Below are positions 8,941 to 17,944 of a stretch of 64,000 nt of DNA, piece by piece (position 1 is the stretch's first letter; each line of letters begins with the position of its first letter). The notes below the pieces were generated by a model that saw only the letters and a program-made list of their open reading frames with translations, was not told where the DNA came from and did no database searches. This DNA comes from JBFGFX01 sp965232455 (GTDB taxonomy: Bacteria > Pseudomonadota > Gammaproteobacteria > Steroidobacterales > Woeseiaceae): positions 1,054,001 through 1,118,000 of the forward strand of contig OZ246981.1 of assembly GCA_965232455.1 (NCBI GenBank), read 5' to 3'. A program made the position numbers and the translations under genes.

Positions 8941-9876
8941 TTATCGGTAACGATCATCCCGATCGCGATACTGCCGCTCGGCCATTTCCCGGCGCTCCTG
9001 CGCTTCGAGGCAGAGTGTGGCGACGGGCCGCGCTTCCAGGCGCTTCAGACCGATTTCCTCCCCGGTTTCCTCGCAAAAGCCGTACGTGCCTTCTTCGATC
9101 CGCAGCAGCGCCGAATTGATCTTGCGCAGCAGCTTTCGTTCACGATCCCGGGTTCTGAGTTCGAGACCGAACTCCGATTCCTGGGTCGCCCGGTCGCTGG
9201 GGTCGGGGAAGTTCGCGGCCTCGTCCTGCATGTGATGCACGGTCCGGTCGACCTCTTTCATGAGTTCGCTTTTCCAGGACAGCAGTATGGCCTCGAAGTG
9301 CTCCAGCTGCTCCGGGCTCATGTATTCCTCGGCGCGCCCCGGCTTGTAGGGGTCGATGCCGTGGATCGGGCCGGACAGAACGTCGCCGCGCTGGCGGGCT
9401 GGCGCTTTCTTTCGGCGTGGCGCTGCGGCTCGCGCGGCCGGCTTGCTGACCGTTTTTTTCCTGCTGACCGCCTTTTTCTTGGCGACCTTCTTCTTCGAGA
9501 CCTTCTTTTTCGACATTTTCTTCTTGGCAACCTTCTTGTTGCTAACCGGTTTCTTAGTCACTTTCTTCCTTGAGAGCTTCCCTGAAGCTTTTTTCTTAGA
9601 AGCTTTTTTCGTAACTTTCTTCGTAACCTTCTTTGTAGATTTTTTCCTGACCGACTTCTTTTTTGCGACTTTCTTTCGCGAAGCCGGTTTCTTTCGGGTC
9701 ACCGCTTTTTTCTTGGCCGCCTTCTTCTTTGCGACCTTCTTCCTGGCTACTTTCTTCTTTGCTGCCTTTTTCTTGGTGGTCTTTCGCTTGGTGGCCGCAG
9801 GCTTGCGTGACGTGGCCTTCTTCCGGCCTGCCGCAGCCTTCTTACGCCTCTTGCTCGCAGTCTTTTTTGCGGGCAT
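8941..9876 (-). CDS. dksA: RNA polymerase-binding factor DksA with long lysine-rich N-terminal tail
   Basis: A 311-residue DksA. Residues about 165-311 match the canonical protein, including the coiled-coil tip FPDPSDRATQ with both key aspartates (D225, D228) and the helix ELRTRDRERKLLRKI. DksA works with ppGpp in the RNA polymerase secondary channel to reset rRNA and amino-acid promoters. Two features are odd. First, residues 1-164 are a low-complexity Lys/Ala tail; I count 66 lysines in the first 160 residues, like AlgP or histone H1 tails. Second, the zinc finger keeps only C268 and C289, with the partner cysteines replaced by T271 and A292. AGGAG is 7 bases before the ATG. Confidence 0.95.
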   Translation of the reverse strand: MPAKKTASKRRKKAAAGRKKATSRKPAATKRKTTKKKAAKKKVARKKVAKKKAAKKKAVTRKKPASRKKVAKKKSVRKKSTKKVTKKVTKKASKKKASGKLSRKKVTKKPVSNKKVAKKKMSKKKVSKKKVAKKKAVSRKKTVSKPAARAAAPRRKKAPARQRGDVLSGPIHGIDPYKPGRAEEYMSPEQLEHFEAILLSWKSELMKEVDRTVHHMQDEAANFPDPSDRATQESEFGLELRTRDRERKLLRKINSALLRIEEGTYGFCEETGEEIGLKRLEARPVATLCLEAQERREMAERQYRDRDDRYR

Positions 9877-9909
9877 CCGTCACTCCTGCCAGTGTCAGAA
9901 AAGGGCGGC

Positions 9910-9938
9910 ATTATACATGCCTGGCAAGCACATGGAAG
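9910..9938 (-). promoter_or_regulatory. Probable dksA promoter with GC-rich discriminator
   Basis: On the minus strand a perfect TATAAT lies at 9915-9910. It is followed by GCCGCCC before the expected start of transcription, about 27 bases ahead of the dksA ATG. The -35 region is poor (CTTCCA at 17-bp spacing). GC-rich discriminators are the hallmark of promoters inhibited by ppGpp and DksA, so autoregulation is plausible but inferred. Confidence 0.55.
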
Positions 9939-10145
9939 CCCAAAATAACGCGTGAATATGCGGGAAATACGATGTTTTCCGGTCCCCGCGACGGGGCGCC
10001 GCCGTGGACGGATTCTTCCGCCGCCGGGGCGCCTCGGGAACCGCCTTGTCGGCTTGCGGCGACAATTGTTTTCGGCAATCGTTTTATCGACTGATTTACA
10101 TTACACTACCGCGAATTCACGGGTTATTTGGGCTAACCTCACCTG

Positions 10146-13100
10146 ATGCGACTAAGCAAGATCAAGCTCGCCGGCTTTAAATCGTTCGTAGACCCCACAA
10201 CCATCCCTTTCCCCAGCAACCTCGTCGGCGTTGTCGGGCCGAACGGATGCGGCAAATCGAATGTGATCGACGCCGTGCGATGGGTGATGGGCGAGAGCTC
10301 GGCCAGCCGGCTCCGCGGCGATTCGATCACCGACGTCATTTTCAACGGCTCCAGTTCGAGGAAGCCCGTCGGGGCGGCGTCGGTGGAACTGCTGTTCGAC
10401 AACTCGGAGTCTACCCTCGAAGGTCAGTACGCCAAATACGCCGAAATCGCGATCCGGCGCGAAGTGTCGCGGGACGGCATCTCGACCTATTTTCTGAACG
10501 GCACGCGCTGCCGTCGCAAGGACATCACCGGCGTTTTTCTGGGCACCGGGCTCGGGCCACGCAGCTATTCGATCATCGAGCAGGGCATGATTTCACGCCT
10601 GATCGAAGCCAAGCCCGAAGAGATGCGGGTGTTCATCGAGGAAGCCGCGGGTATCTCCAAGTACAAGGAGCGCCGCCGGGAAACGTCGAATCGAATCAAG
10701 CACACCAAAGAGAACATCGATCGCCTGATGGACGTGCTCGAAGAGGTGGAGAAGCAAATCAAGCACCTCGACCGGCAGGCGAAAATGGCGGAACGTTACG
10801 GCCGCATGAAGGCGGACGAACGTCAGCTCTCCGCCGAACTGTTGGCGCTGCGTCTGCGGGCGCTGGGAGAAAGCACTGCCAGCGCGACGTCTGCCCTGGC
10901 GGAGCGGGAAACCGCGCTGCAGGCGGTGATCGCCGAGCAGCGCAACGTTGAAGCCAAGATCGAGAAGTCGCGCAGCGAGCAGACCGAGCGGTCGGACGCG
11001 TTCAACGCCGTACAGGCGCGTTTCTACAAAGCCGGTTCCGAGATTGCCCGGCTCGAACAGTCGATCGAACATGCGCACGAGCTGCGTGAGCGCCAACAGA
11101 AAGATCTGGAGCAGGCGATCGTCGGCGCCAGGGAAATCGCCGATCACATCAGTAAAGATCAAAGCGAGATTGCGCAGCTCGAATTGTCTCTGAGCGAGCT
11201 GGTTCCCGGCCTCGAACAAGCCAGGGAATGCGAGCGCGGTTCGCAGGCGTCACTCGCAAGGGCCGAGGCCGCCCTTGCCGATTGGCAGGAACAGTGGGAC
11301 GAATACACGCGTGAGGCCAACGAATCCCAGCAGACGCGAAACGTTGAGCAAACCCGGGTAGAACAGCTGGAATCGCGCATCGCCAGTCTTGCGGACCGTC
11401 GCAAGAAACTCGACGAGTCCGAGGAAATCGGCGAACCCGAAAAACTCAAGGCGACGTTCGAGCAGCTGACCGCGGACGAACAGCGCAAGCGGCAGGCGCG
11501 TGACGAGTTCGACCGGGCGCTCACCGAAATCAGCGAAAAGATCCGGAAGCTCAGGGAGCAGGACGTCAAGCTCTCGCGACTGGTCGAAGACCGTCTCGGC
11601 GCGCTGCGCAAGGTGGAGTCCCGCTACGCGTCAGTCGAAGCGGTGCAGAAGGCGGCGCTGGGCGAAGGTAACGAAAGCATCCAGAGCTGGCTGGAAGCCT
11701 CGGGCATGGCCGACGCCGTTCGGCTGGCCCAGACGCTCGACGTTGACGAGGGCTGGGAACGCGCGGTCGAAACCGTGTTGGGCGATTACCTGCAGGCGGT
11801 GTGCGTGAACGACGTTGCGGCGGCGGTGACCAGCCTTGCCGAGCTCAAGTCCGGTGATCTGACCCTGCTCGAAAGACGCGCCGGGGAAGAGGCGCTCGGC
11901 GCCAACAGCGCAACGCTCGCCGCGAAAGTAAGAAACGCGCCGGCGGCGGTGCTGGAAATGCTGGGTACGGTGCGCATCGCCGATACGCTGGACGCCGCGC
12001 TCGAGATCCGCGAGCAGATCGGCGCGGCGGGTTCCGTGATCACCGAGGACGGGGTTTGGGTAAGCCAGCATTGGCTTCGCGTCCGGCGCGACAAGGAAAC
12101 CCGAACCGGTATTCTCGGCCGCGAGCACGATCTGCGGCGTTTGAAGGAGGAGTTGCGGGAACTCAAGGCCCGCAGTGAAAGCGCCGGGAAGCTGCTCAAG
12201 GACGGCCGCAATCGGCTTACGCAGCTCGAAGAGCGGCGCGAAACCCTGCAGCGCGACGCATCGGCGCTGCTCGGTGAATACTCCGAGGTAAAGGCGAATC
12301 TGGATGCCGCCAGGTATCAGATGGATCAGGCGGATGCGCGCAGGATCGCCATCTCCGAAGAGAATCGTGACATCGAGAAGGAGCGGCAGGCGGCGGACGA
12401 ACAGCTCACGGAATCGCGCCGGTGCCTGCAGCAGGCAACGGATCGGCTGGCTGAACTGGAACTTGGCCGGGAAGCGCTGGAGTCGCAGCGCGCGGAGTTG
12501 CGAACGGAGTTGTCCCGTGTCCGCGAGCAGGCGGACGAAGATCGCATGGCCGCGCACGACATGGCCATTCAATTCGAGAGTCGCCGGACGAGTAAGGAAT
12601 CGGCGGCACAGAATCTTGAGCGCATGAAGTCGCAATACTCGCAGTTCGGCCGCCGGGAGTCGGAAATCCGCGAGCAGCTGGCGCAGGGCGAGCAACCGCT
12701 GGAAGCGAAGAAAAACGAACTCGAACAGCAGTTGAACGTTCGTGTGGAAATCGAATCGGAGCTGTCGGCAGCCCGCCGCTTGGTCGAAGAGGTGGAGAAC
12801 GCGTTACGCGAACACGACCAGACGCGCATGCAGATCGATCAGAATGCAGAGGACGCCAGGGTCGCGGTCAACGATGCAAAAATGTCGCTGCAGGAGCTGC
12901 GCGTGCGCAGTGAGGGATTCACCGAGCAGCTGGCGCAGACCGATTTCGAGCTGGACGCATTGCTCGAAGGTCTCGACGAGCATGCGCTCGCCGATGACTG
13001 GGAGGTCAAGCTCGAGCGCATCCGCACACGTATCGACCGGCTGGGCCCGATCAACCTGGCGGCCATCGACGAATTCAAGGAGCAATCCGAGCGCAAGGAA

Positions 13101-13655
13101 TATCTCGACTCGCAGCTCAAGGACCTGGGCGATGCGCTCTCCACGCTGGAAAGCGCCATCCGCAAGATCGACCGGGAAACGCGTACGCGATTTCGCGAGA
13201 CCTTCAACAACATCGACGCCGGCTTCAAACGGTTGTTCCCGAAACTATTCGGTGGTGGTCACGCCTATCTCGAACTGACCGGCGACGATTTGCTCTCGAC
13301 CGGCGTCACCGTCATGGCTCGACCGCCGGGCAAGCGGAACAGCACGATTCACCTGCTGTCCGGCGGTGAAAAAGCGCTGACGGCGGTGGCGCTGGTGTTT
13401 GCTATCTTCGAGCTGAATCCGGCGCCGTTTTGTTTACTTGACGAGGTTGACGCGCCGCTTGATGATGCAAACGTCGTACGGTACTGCAATATCGTCAGGG
13501 AGATGTCGGATCGGGTACAGTTCGTTTTCATTACGCACAACAAGGTCACGATGGAGCTTTCGCGTCAGCTGACGGGAGTGACGATGCAGGAACCCGGCGT
13601 GTCGCGGCTCGTTTCCGTCGATCTGGATGAAGCGGTGCGCATGGCGGCGAGTTGA
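10146..13655 (+). CDS. smc: Chromosome segregation ATPase SMC
   Basis: A 1169-residue SMC protein, the usual length. Walker A is GPNGCGKSN at residues 31-39. Two long coiled-coil arms flank a hinge around residues 510-640. The C-terminal head has the ABC signature LSGGEKALTA and Walker B FCLLDEVDAPLDDAN. It forms the ring condensin with ScpA and ScpB, which are also in this window (23.3-25.1 kb). SMC in place of MukB fits a non-enteric gammaproteobacterium. zipA follows 23 bases downstream, the standard smc-zipA-ligA order. Confidence 0.98.
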   Translation: MRLSKIKLAGFKSFVDPTTIPFPSNLVGVVGPNGCGKSNVIDAVRWVMGESSASRLRGDSITDVIFNGSSSRKPVGAASVELLFDNSESTLEGQYAKYAEIAIRREVSRDGISTYFLNGTRCRRKDITGVFLGTGLGPRSYSIIEQGMISRLIEAKPEEMRVFIEEAAGISKYKERRRETSNRIKHTKENIDRLMDVLEEVEKQIKHLDRQAKMAERYGRMKADERQLSAELLALRLRALGESTASATSALAERETALQAVIAEQRNVEAKIEKSRSEQTERSDAFNAVQARFYKAGSEIARLEQSIEHAHELRERQQKDLEQAIVGAREIADHISKDQSEIAQLELSLSELVPGLEQARECERGSQASLARAEAALADWQEQWDEYTREANESQQTRNVEQTRVEQLESRIASLADRRKKLDESEEIGEPEKLKATFEQLTADEQRKRQARDEFDRALTEISEKIRKLREQDVKLSRLVEDRLGALRKVESRYASVEAVQKAALGEGNESIQSWLEASGMADAVRLAQTLDVDEGWERAVETVLGDYLQAVCVNDVAAAVTSLAELKSGDLTLLERRAGEEALGANSATLAAKVRNAPAAVLEMLGTVRIADTLDAALEIREQIGAAGSVITEDGVWVSQHWLRVRRDKETRTGILGREHDLRRLKEELRELKARSESAGKLLKDGRNRLTQLEERRETLQRDASALLGEYSEVKANLDAARYQMDQADARRIAISEENRDIEKERQAADEQLTESRRCLQQATDRLAELELGREALESQRAELRTELSRVREQADEDRMAAHDMAIQFESRRTSKESAAQNLERMKSQYSQFGRRESEIREQLAQGEQPLEAKKNELEQQLNVRVEIESELSAARRLVEEVENALREHDQTRMQIDQNAEDARVAVNDAKMSLQELRVRSEGFTEQLAQTDFELDALLEGLDEHALADDWEVKLERIRTRIDRLGPINLAAIDEFKEQSERKEYLDSQLKDLGDALSTLESAIRKIDRETRTRFRETFNNIDAGFKRLFPKLFGGGHAYLELTGDDLLSTGVTVMARPPGKRNSTIHLLSGGEKALTAVALVFAIFELNPAPFCLLDEVDAPLDDANVVRYCNIVREMSDRVQFVFITHNKVTMELSRQLTGVTMQEPGVSRLVSVDLDEAVRMAAS

Positions 13656-13678
13656 TTTGAGGACAATCGGAATAGTTT

Positions 13679-14383
13679 ATGGACGGTCTGCGATGGGTGC
13701 TGTTGTTGTTCGGGGCGCTGGTCATCGTCGGCGTCTTTCTCTACAGCCGGCGGGAACGCAGCACGTCCGAAAATAGCAAGCCCGCATCCGGGCGCCGGGA
13801 GGCGGCCCCGACCGTCGATCGCCGCGAGCCTTCGTTTGGCGAGGAAGTGGACGTGCCTCCGGGCGACGAAGCGGATTTCGCCATGGGTGAGCCGGTTCTC
13901 GGCGCGGACGACCCGCCTTCGATCGATTCGGAGGAACCGGCAGAGGAGGCCCCGCCCGCGCCGCAGAAGATTGTGACCCTGCGTATCGTAACCGGCGACA
14001 AAAGGCCGTTTGCCGGTGATGAGCTGATTCTCAGCCTGCGCGGCATCGGCATGCGGCACGGGCGCTTCGGTATATTTCACCGGTACGACGGCAACGACGA
14101 AGACCGGGTGGTTTTCAGCGCGGCCAGCCTCGTGGAGCCCGGCAGTTTCGATCTGGAAAACATCAAGGAGCAGCAGATACCGGGCATCAGCCTGTTCATG
14201 GTGCTGCCCGGCCCGCTCGAAGGCGCCGAGGCATTCGATCTGATGATGGCCGCGTCGCGCACGTTGACGCAATCGCTGCAGGCGGAGCTGCTCGACGAGA
14301 GCGGCAGCACGCTGAGCATCCAGCGCGAGCGATACCTTCGAGAGGAAATCATCCAGTTCCAACACGGAAATCTGGTTGCCTGA
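13679..14383 (+). CDS. zipA: Cell division protein ZipA
   Basis: A 234-residue bitopic inner-membrane protein that tethers FtsZ to the membrane. The N-terminus is a single membrane helix (residues 3-22, DGLRWVLLLFGALVIVGVFL) with RRER just inside. A Pro/Glu-rich linker follows. The C-terminal FtsZ-binding domain starts near residue 98 (KIVTLRIVTGDKRPF) and includes the conserved GIGMRHGRFGIFHRY segment. Its place between smc and ligA confirms the call. Confidence 0.95.
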   Translation: MDGLRWVLLLFGALVIVGVFLYSRRERSTSENSKPASGRREAAPTVDRREPSFGEEVDVPPGDEADFAMGEPVLGADDPPSIDSEEPAEEAPPAPQKIVTLRIVTGDKRPFAGDELILSLRGIGMRHGRFGIFHRYDGNDEDRVVFSAASLVEPGSFDLENIKEQQIPGISLFMVLPGPLEGAEAFDLMMAASRTLTQSLQAELLDESGSTLSIQRERYLREEIIQFQHGNLVA

Positions 14384-14407
14384 GCGCCTGTCGGAGGCAA
14401 CAACGCC

Positions 14408-16438
14408 ATGGTGGTCAAGGCCGAGATCAAAAAAAAAGCGGAAGCGCTGCGCGAGCGCATCCGGTATCACAACCATCTTTATCACGCGCTCGACGCACCC
14501 GAGATTCCCGACAGCGAATACGATCGGATGCTGCGCGAGCTGCAGTCGCTGGAGGCGGAACATCCGTCGATTGTCACGGCGGATTCCCCGACACAGCGGG
14601 TCGGCGCCGAGCCGGTGTCGGCGTTCAACACCGTCGAACACCAATTGCCGATGCTTTCGCTGGACAACGCTTTCAGCGAAGAGGAACTCAACGACTTTCA
14701 CCGCCGCGTGACCGAGCGGCTCGACCTCGATATCGAGGCGGACCTTGCGTATGCGGCGGAGCCGAAGCTGGACGGTGCGGCGGTGAGCCTGTTGTTCGAG
14801 AACGGTTCGCTGGTCCGCGGTGCGACCCGCGGCGACGGCACGCGCGGTGAAGACATCACCCACAACGTCCGAACGATCGAATCCGTGCCGCTCCGGCTCC
14901 TCGGCAGCGGTTACCCGAAAACGCTGGAGGTTCGCGGTGAAGTGTTCATGCCGCGCGCTGGCTTCGCCGCATTCAACGCCCGGGCGCTGGAGAATGAGGA
15001 AAAGACCTTTGTCAATCCGCGTAACGCCGCGGCCGGCAGTCTGCGCCAGCTCGACCCGAAGCTGACGGCGGAACGGCCGCTCGACATCTACGTTTATTCC
15101 GTCGGCCGGGTAGAGGGCGGCCAGCTGCCGGGCCTTCACAGCGAAATCCTAAGCCTGCTGCAGGAATGGGGGTTCAAGGTTTGCCCGGAGCGACGCGTCG
15201 TCAACGGCATTGCGGGCTGCCTGGAGTATTACGCCGACATCGGCGAGCGCCGCGACCGCTTGAGCTACGACATCGACGGCGTGGTTTACAAGGTCGATCG
15301 CATCGACTACCAGCAGAACCTCGGGTTCGTGTCGCGCGCGCCGCGCTGGGCCATTGCCCACAAATTTCCGGCGCAGGAAGAGATGACGGTTATCGAGAAC
15401 GTCGAGTTTCAGGTGGGCCGGACCGGCGCAGTGACGCCGGTGGCCAGGCTGAAGCCGGTTTTCGTCGGCGGAGTCACGGTCAGCAACGCAACCCTGCACA
15501 ATATGGACGAACTCGAACGAAAAGACGTCCGAGTCGGCGATACGGTGATCGTGCGCCGCGCCGGAGACGTGATTCCCGAAGTCGTCCAGGTTGTGATGAG
15601 CGAGCGGCCAAAACGCACCCGGCGCGTGAAGCTGCCGAAGAAATGTCCTGTCTGCGGGTCTGCGGTCGCCCGGCCCGAAGGCGAGGCGGTTGCGCGATGT
15701 ACCGGCGGACTTTTTTGCGCCGCCCAGCGTTCCGAGGCGTTGAAGCATTTCGTTTCGCGGCGCGCGTTGGACATTGACGGCCTGGGCGCAAAACTCATCG
15801 AACAGCTCGTCGAGATCGACCGGGTCAAGACACCGGCCGATATCTATTCGTTAACCAAGGACGAACTGGTCGAGCTCGAGCGAATGGGTGAGAAATCGGC
15901 CGAGAACCTGCTCTCAGCCATCGAAAAAAGCAAAACGACGAGCCTGTCTCGCTTCCTTTACGGCCTTGGAATCAGGGAGGTAGGGGAGGCTACCGCCGCG
16001 GCGCTTGCGGGCCACTACGGCAAGCTGGACGCCATTGTGAATGCGGATGCCGAGGATCTGGAGCAGGTACCCGACGTCGGGCCCATTGTCGCGTCGCGTA
16101 TTCGTGAATTTTTCGCAGAAAAACACAATCTCGAAGTCGTCGAGCGGCTGGTCGAGGCTGGTGTGACATGGACCGAGTTCGAGCCTAGCCCGAGGCCGGC
16201 CGACGGACCGCTGGCCGGGAAGACGTTTGTGCTGACCGGTACGCTCAGCAACATGACCAGGGATGAGGCCAAGAGTCGTCTTCAGGCATTGGGCGCCAAG
16301 GTGACGGGCAGCGTGTCCAAAAAAACCGATTATCTGGTCTATGGGGATAAATCTGGTTCGAAACTAACAAAAGCGCAAAATCTCAAAATTACTACTCTTG
16401 ACGAGGAGGGATTCGAAAAAATGCTGCTTGATCAATAA
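14408..16438 (+). CDS. ligA: NAD-dependent DNA ligase LigA
   Basis: A 676-residue ligase with all family domains. The Ia domain comes first, then the adenylation domain with the nucleotidyl Lys120 in EPKLDGAAV. An OB fold follows, then a zinc finger (CPVCG with two further cysteines at ARCTGGLFC), helix-hairpin-helix repeats and a C-terminal BRCT domain beginning LAGKTFVLTGTLS. It seals nicks in replication and repair using NAD. GGAGG lies about 10 bases before the ATG. The last 30 codons are visibly AT-richer than the rest, where the core passes into the AT-rich island. Confidence 0.98.
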   Translation: MVVKAEIKKKAEALRERIRYHNHLYHALDAPEIPDSEYDRMLRELQSLEAEHPSIVTADSPTQRVGAEPVSAFNTVEHQLPMLSLDNAFSEEELNDFHRRVTERLDLDIEADLAYAAEPKLDGAAVSLLFENGSLVRGATRGDGTRGEDITHNVRTIESVPLRLLGSGYPKTLEVRGEVFMPRAGFAAFNARALENEEKTFVNPRNAAAGSLRQLDPKLTAERPLDIYVYSVGRVEGGQLPGLHSEILSLLQEWGFKVCPERRVVNGIAGCLEYYADIGERRDRLSYDIDGVVYKVDRIDYQQNLGFVSRAPRWAIAHKFPAQEEMTVIENVEFQVGRTGAVTPVARLKPVFVGGVTVSNATLHNMDELERKDVRVGDTVIVRRAGDVIPEVVQVVMSERPKRTRRVKLPKKCPVCGSAVARPEGEAVARCTGGLFCAAQRSEALKHFVSRRALDIDGLGAKLIEQLVEIDRVKTPADIYSLTKDELVELERMGEKSAENLLSAIEKSKTTSLSRFLYGLGIREVGEATAAALAGHYGKLDAIVNADAEDLEQVPDVGPIVASRIREFFAEKHNLEVVERLVEAGVTWTEFEPSPRPADGPLAGKTFVLTGTLSNMTRDEAKSRLQALGAKVTGSVSKKTDYLVYGDKSGSKLTKAQNLKITTLDEEGFEKMLLDQ

Positions 16439-16550
16439 TTACCCATCGTTTGGGAATAAAGAGGCAAAAATACCCAATAAAATCAATCCGTAAAACAACG
16501 TAGAACACAAAGATATAGCAATGGTTTTTGCCTCAAAAAAATCGCAAAAC

Positions 16551-16568
16551 TTGGGCCATTTTTCCCAA
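16551..16568. promoter_or_regulatory. 18-bp inverted repeat TTGGG-N8-CCCAA upstream of first DUF6502 gene
   Basis: TTGGG at 16551-16555 and CCCAA at 16564-16568 are separated by eight bases. An 18-bp inverted repeat of the same form (TCGGG-N8-CCCGA) lies before the second DUF6502 gene at 17906-17923. A shared site upstream of both paralogues suggests an operator for one regulator, perhaps the DUF6502 proteins themselves. It lies about 14 bases upstream of the -35 element. Confidence 0.45.
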
Positions 16569-16581
16569 CTCGTAAATATCG

Positions 16582-16610
16582 TTGACCCTAAATTCTGGGA
16601 TTTCTATATT
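16582..16610 (+). promoter_or_regulatory. Sigma-70 promoter placed for a leaderless mRNA
   Basis: TTGACC (16582-16587), a 17-base spacer and TATATT (16605-16610). Transcription would start near 16617, and the ATG of the DUF6502 gene is at 16619. The bases before the ATG (CCCCGCCC) hold no Shine-Dalgarno sequence, so the mRNA would be leaderless or nearly so. Confidence 0.55.
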
Positions 16611-16618
16611 CCCCGCCC

Positions 16619-17452
16619 ATGCAAGACCGTACTCAAAAACAAATTCTCAGAGCGCTTCTTACCGCCCTTCGTCCCATCGCCAAAATGCTGTTGCGTAACG
16701 GCGTGGGCTTCCGTGAGTTCAACGAAATCTCGAAATCCGCCTTCGTTGACGTAGCAACCAAGGACTACGGACTAAGAGGCCGCCCGACAAATATTTCTCG
16801 CGTCGCAGTCATGACCGGCCTCACCCGGAAAGAGGTTCGGAGGATTCGTGACAAGATTGATAGCGGCGAAGAGATTGCTGTCGCAAGGACAACACCTTTG
16901 GGAGCCGTACTCTCAAGTTGGTACACTTACAACGAGTTCTTGGATGGTGCCGGCAACCCGTTGACTCTGCCATTTGATAGCGGGACACCATCATTTACCG
17001 ATATTGTTAAGCGAGCTGGGGGAGATATTCCACCCGGTGCTATGCGAACTGAATTGAAGCGCATTGGGGCGGTTGAAGAAACTGCAGAAGGGTTGCTTAG
17101 ACCTTTGAAAAGGCACGCAACTCCGGTGGGTGAGGATGAGCGATTGGTAGAAGGCCTTGTTCACGGTGTGTATCCGATTGCTTCAGCAGTAGCGCACAAT
17201 TCCGATGCTACAGAGAGTGCCGAGCCTTGGCTTCAGCGGACGGTGAAGACTGGAGCTGTTCGCAGAGAAGATGTTTCGCGCTTGCGCCGAATCAGCCAAG
17301 ATCGTTTGGAAGACTTTACCGAAGCCGTTGACGATTTGTATGCTGCTTACGAAACTCTCCATTCGTCCGACAAGGACAAAGCGACATCGAAAGCAGGAAC
17401 GATTGGAGTTGGTGTCTTCTATTTCGAGGACTTAGACGCAAAGTCAACTTAA
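16619..17452 (+). CDS. DUF6502 family protein, probable helix-turn-helix regulator (copy 1)
   Basis: A 277-residue protein of the DUF6502 family, function unknown. The N-terminal part (residues 5-75) reads like a winged helix-turn-helix, with RPIAKMLLRNGVGFREFNEI and then the recognition-type unit NISRVAVMTGLTRKEVRRIR. The central and C-terminal parts are alpha-helical with no membrane segment. A close relative follows at 17945, and an exported IDGTG-repeat protein comes after that. Base composition is AT-richer than ligA just before it, which suggests transfer. The ATG has no ribosome-binding site and sits about 8 bases after a good -10 element. Confidence 0.8.
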   Translation: MQDRTQKQILRALLTALRPIAKMLLRNGVGFREFNEISKSAFVDVATKDYGLRGRPTNISRVAVMTGLTRKEVRRIRDKIDSGEEIAVARTTPLGAVLSSWYTYNEFLDGAGNPLTLPFDSGTPSFTDIVKRAGGDIPPGAMRTELKRIGAVEETAEGLLRPLKRHATPVGEDERLVEGLVHGVYPIASAVAHNSDATESAEPWLQRTVKTGAVRREDVSRLRRISQDRLEDFTEAVDDLYAAYETLHSSDKDKATSKAGTIGVGVFYFEDLDAKST

Positions 17453-17864
17453 CCGTTCGATAAGACCCAGTTGTCGTTTTCTCTTTTCCTCTGTCCTTCT
17501 TTAGTACATCACAAAGAAAACGATCGAGTATCTCGATCGAATCCCCACTGACCCGATCCTAGTGGTGACGTTGCGCAATCCGGCAAGCCTTTTGCCTAGA
17601 TCGCAACAACCCGCAAAAAAAACCGCGCCCAGCTAGTTGTACTCGGTCTACAAGGTGGCGCTGCACCTACGATTATGCACAGGATCAAATCGATCTTAGA
17701 AATGTTATTAATAATAGTCTGTAATTATTTGTTTTAAAAAGCTAAATCACAATTTCTTTTAGCGCTAGAAAGCCTTCAAGAGCAGCTATTTTCCCATCGT
17801 GTAATCAGTATCGTCTGCAATCTTCGCTGAGGGTTAGCTAGACGCCCATTTTCAATGCGACATA

Positions 17865-17880
17865 ATGCCAAAAGTGGCAT
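17865..17880. promoter_or_regulatory. Inverted repeat ATGCCA-N4-TGGCAT
   Basis: Perfect 6-bp arms at 17865-17870 and 17875-17880, about 10 bases upstream of the TTGACT -35 element of the second DUF6502 gene. It could be an activator or repressor half-pair. No partner copy was noticed elsewhere in the island. Confidence 0.3.
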
Positions 17881-17889
17881 AACTTAATG

Positions 17890-17923
17890 TTGACTGTGAG
17901 CTAGTTCGGGAATAAATTCCCGA
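17890..17923 (+). promoter_or_regulatory. Promoter with overlapping 18-bp palindrome before second DUF6502 gene
   Basis: TTGACT (17890-17895), a 17-base spacer and TAAATT (17913-17918). The perfect palindrome TCGGGAATAAATTCCCGA (17906-17923) covers the -10 element, the classic place for a repressor. A later TATTAT at 17931-17936 would instead give a leaderless start for the ATG at 17945. There is no Shine-Dalgarno sequence in either case. Confidence 0.5.
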
Positions 17924-17944
17924 CTATGCCTATTATGTTGAAAT

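Larger units (their letters stand above)
17453..17944. other. AT-rich intergenic region between the two DUF6502 genes
   Basis: About 490 bases with no credible gene. The stretch 17690-17770 is strongly AT-rich. Near the right end are two inverted repeats (17865-17880 and 17906-17923) and a promoter-like TTGACT-17-TAAATT (17890-17918). The region looks regulatory. Confidence 0.5.

Noticed and set aside
13565..15139. 524-residue minus-strand open frame opposite zipA and ligA
   Set aside because: High GC leaves antisense frames open. The plus-strand genes are complete and recognised, and the antisense translation has no known domain.
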